Below the pieces are notes generated by a model. The model saw nothing but the letters and a program-made list of their open reading frames with translations, was not told the DNA's origin and searched no databases. Position numbers and translations under genes: made by a program. From positions 4,813 through 29,501 of the IMG/VR virus record IMGVR_UViG_3300030102_005083: 24,689 nt of DNA. One strand, written 5' to 3'. This document shows, piece by piece, positions 24,538-24,689 of this stretch. The stretch comes from a virus. Each line of letters begins with the position of its first letter. Within the stretch, counting starts at the first letter, position 1.

Positions 24538-24689
24538 TGAAAGATGAAAATCCACTAGAGGACGCACTCAACATTGAGCCTGTTGAAAAAGAGGAAAAGA
24601 TGCCATTGCGAAAGCCTGTGGAAATCGACTTGTCAAAGTTTCCTGAGCGAAAGCAAATGCACCAAAGACAAGATTACTCTGAGGTGCGT
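24537..24689 (+). CDS. 16: Probable small terminase subunit gp16, 3' end outside window
   Basis: The first 51 codons of an open frame are present, starting at the ATG that overlaps the gp15 stop by one base, with GGAGG at 24523-24527 as SD. The N-terminus is hydrophilic: 'MKDENPLEDALNIEP', then a Lys/Glu-rich linker and 'RQDYSEVR' at the window edge, which is the kind of start seen in marine T4-like gp16. In T4 and its relatives gene 16 follows gene 15 directly, and its product recognises phage DNA and regulates the gp17 packaging motor. The call rests on gene order plus this short N-terminus. Confidence 0.72.
   Translation, partial: MKDENPLEDALNIEPVEKEEKMPLRKPVEIDLSKFPERKQMHQRQDYSEVR

Overview
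This window is a late structural-gene segment of a T4-like contractile-tailed phage (myovirus). All genes lie on the + strand and are packed almost without gaps, most neighbours overlapping by 1-8 bases. The gene order and the large DUF4815-type protein fit the marine T4-like group (cyanomyovirus or pelagiphage-like) better than coliphage T4. Base composition is moderate, low-40s %GC by eye. No host gene, auxiliary metabolic gene, tRNA, integrase, insertion sequence or CRISPR was seen, so the host cannot be named from this window.

Layout. 1-4943 holds the tail-tube cap and hub/spike group: a gp48-type tube cap with an unusual acidic N-terminal extension (5' end outside the window), gp53-like wedge protein, gp27-like hub and a gp5-like spike without lysozyme domain. 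4955-6815 holds an unrecognised 215-aa protein with a fibre-like C-terminal module, a PAAR spike tip and an unrecognised 318-aa protein. 6827-13280 is the baseplate wedge: gp25, gp6, a gp7-position protein and gp8. 13293-21926 carries the peripheral baseplate and fibre genes: an 1881-aa protein with a DUF4815-like N-terminus and a tail-collar C-terminus, a fibre-like protein and an unrecognised structural protein. 22017-24537 is the neck and tail-completion set gp13, gp14, gp15. The window ends inside a probable small terminase gene (gp16).

How it works together. The wedge proteins form the arms of the baseplate around the central gp27/gp5/PAAR spike. The gp48 protein starts tube polymerisation on that hub. 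The collar/fibre proteins sit at the baseplate edge and probably contact the host. gp13/gp14/gp15 close the head and the finished tail so they can join, and gp16 starts DNA packaging. Shine-Dalgarno (SD) sequences plus stop/start overlaps (TAATG, TGATG, ATGA) suggest translation from a long polycistronic late transcript. No convincing promoter or terminator was seen; the largest gap is about 90 bases (21927-22016). The least explained parts are the gp48 N-terminal extension with its 16-residue repeat, the 215-aa and 318-aa proteins flanking the PAAR gene, the DUF4815/collar fusion, and a possible small very basic ORF ahead of gp13.
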